Of a stretch of DNA of 21,096 bases, positions 20,381 to 21,096 are shown piece after piece. Each line of letters opens with the position of its first letter. Within the stretch, counting starts at the first letter, position 1. The stretch is taken from positions 1 to 21,096 of the forward strand of contig VSND01000072.1 in NCBI GenBank assembly GCA_009774145.1. Direction: 5' to 3'. Made by a program: the position numbers and the translations under genes. Source of the stretch: Lachnospiraceae bacterium (GTDB lineage Bacteria; Bacillota; Clostridia; Lachnospirales; Lachnospiraceae). The notes beneath the pieces were generated by a model. It was not told where the DNA came from, searched no databases, and was given only the letters and a program-made list of their open reading frames with translations.

Positions 20381-21022
20381 ATGTATAATGAAACGGATAC
20401 AGGCAAAAAATTAGAAATTTTCAGAGAACGCTTAAAAGCATTAAGGGGAGAGGCACGTCTTCAAGATGTTGCTAAAGATATCGGAATTTCCAGGGCTTCA
20501 TTGGGATATTACGAAAATGGTGATAGAAAACCCGATATAGAAATTTTAATGAAGTTGGCAGATTATTATCATGTATCCTGCGACTACTTATTAGGAATGT
20601 CAAAAGTAAAAAAAGCAGACAGCACAATACAGAGCATAGCCTTAAAAACAGGTTTATCAGAGAATGTAATAAATAAACTTTGTTATTACAAAGAGCGAAT
20701 GACAAAGTTTACGGATTCTTTGAACATTATATTGAAATCCCCCAACTTTGAAAATGCACTTTCTGAAGTAAAAAAATACATGGATGCTGTTAAATTGACT
20801 GATGAATTAACAAAAATACGTCAAAAAAGACGAGAAGAAGTTTTATCTCAACAACCAGATGGAGCAAATGGTTCATATAATTGGCCATATAACGACAATT
20901 TAGATAAAATGTGGAGTGAAAGTCATCAAAAAGAAGAACTTGCAGAATTTCATCTTGATATGCATTTTAAATTCCTGATAAGGGAATTAGCCAGATTAGC
21001 CGGCAGAGAATATAATAATTAA
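20381..21022 (+). CDS. Cro/CI-type XRE-family repressor of the element, 213 aa
   Basis: The N-terminal HTH_3 domain (about residues 10-65) reads LEIFRERLKALRGEARLQDV, AKDIGISRASLGYYENGDRK and PDIEILMKLADYYHVSCDYLLG, the classic XRE/lambda-repressor arrangement. The C-terminal part (75-213) is helical and charged with no peptidase motif, so it is not a LexA-like self-cleaving repressor. I chose the ATG at 20381, where AGAGG lies 8 nt upstream; the long upstream extension of this frame is not protein-like. It is divergent from the excisionase-like operon, as in many integrative elements, and probably represses it and itself. Its gene is more AT-rich than the left half of the window. Confidence 0.88.
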   Translation: MYNETDTGKKLEIFRERLKALRGEARLQDVAKDIGISRASLGYYENGDRKPDIEILMKLADYYHVSCDYLLGMSKVKKADSTIQSIALKTGLSENVINKLCYYKERMTKFTDSLNIILKSPNFENALSEVKKYMDAVKLTDELTKIRQKRREEVLSQQPDGANGSYNWPYNDNLDKMWSESHQKEELAEFHLDMHFKFLIRELARLAGREYNN

Positions 21023-21096
21023 CTCAAACTTCGCACATAGATTTTAGCTATGCACCTTGAAAATTCAATATCTGGCAGTTATTCAGTTGTCAATGT

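Overview
The window looks like a Bacillota (Firmicutes) chromosome segment, most probably a gut Clostridia/Lachnospiraceae member. The clues are strong AGGAGG-type Shine-Dalgarno sites, near-consensus sigma-A promoters with 17-nt spacers, YesN-type and DhaK/DhaL genes, Rpn-family nuclease genes, IS3-type debris and a Firmicutes integrative-element regulatory block. Assignment to family is inference. No species can be named from the sequence.

Region 1 (1-5934, minus strand) is a carbohydrate operon read from a promoter at about 5906-5934. In transcription order it holds a sugar ABC-transporter ATPase (N-terminal part only), a polyol dehydrogenase (C-terminal part only), DhaK- and DhaL-type kinase subunits, an RpiB-type isomerase, a triosephosphate-isomerase paralogue, a YesN-type AraC response regulator and a tiny membrane protein. 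The set DhaK/L + TIM-like + RpiB-like + polyol dehydrogenase matches the logic of tetritol/erythrulose catabolism (tetritol to erythrulose, erythrulose phosphate, aldose phosphate). The transporter and dehydrogenase reading frames are fused at about 5420-5427, as if several kilobases had been lost.

Region 2 (5935-10888) is mostly ordinary chromosome. It has a remnant of an ECF sigma factor, an unusual three-part protein (leucine-rich repeat, Imm1-like segment, PaaI-type hotdog thioesterase) behind a perfect consensus promoter, a beta-CASP metallo-hydrolase on the plus strand, and a histidine-phosphatase-superfamily enzyme.

Region 3 (10933-17291) is a graveyard. It holds a decayed metallophosphoesterase, two intact Rpn-type PD-(D/E)XK nuclease genes, one with a slippage-prone 12-bp tandem repeat, and five broken transposase pieces: an IS3 OrfA/OrfB chimera, a frameshifted DDE transposase, an ISAzo13-like N-terminus, an IS3 OrfB, and an OrfA tail lying after that OrfB. 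A tRNA-Gln(CUG) gene follows at 17427-17498.

Region 4 (17680-21022) is the regulatory end of an integrative element. It has a truncated tyrosine recombinase, a 29-aa hydrophobic type I toxin with a convergent antisense-RNA promoter and a self-sequestering leader, an HTH protein, an operon gene broken by one stop codon, an excisionase-like protein, and a divergently transcribed Cro/CI-type repressor. The repeats between the last two look like operators. The least expected items are the toxin/antisense module, the hotdog fusion protein and the deletion fusion in the tetritol-type operon.
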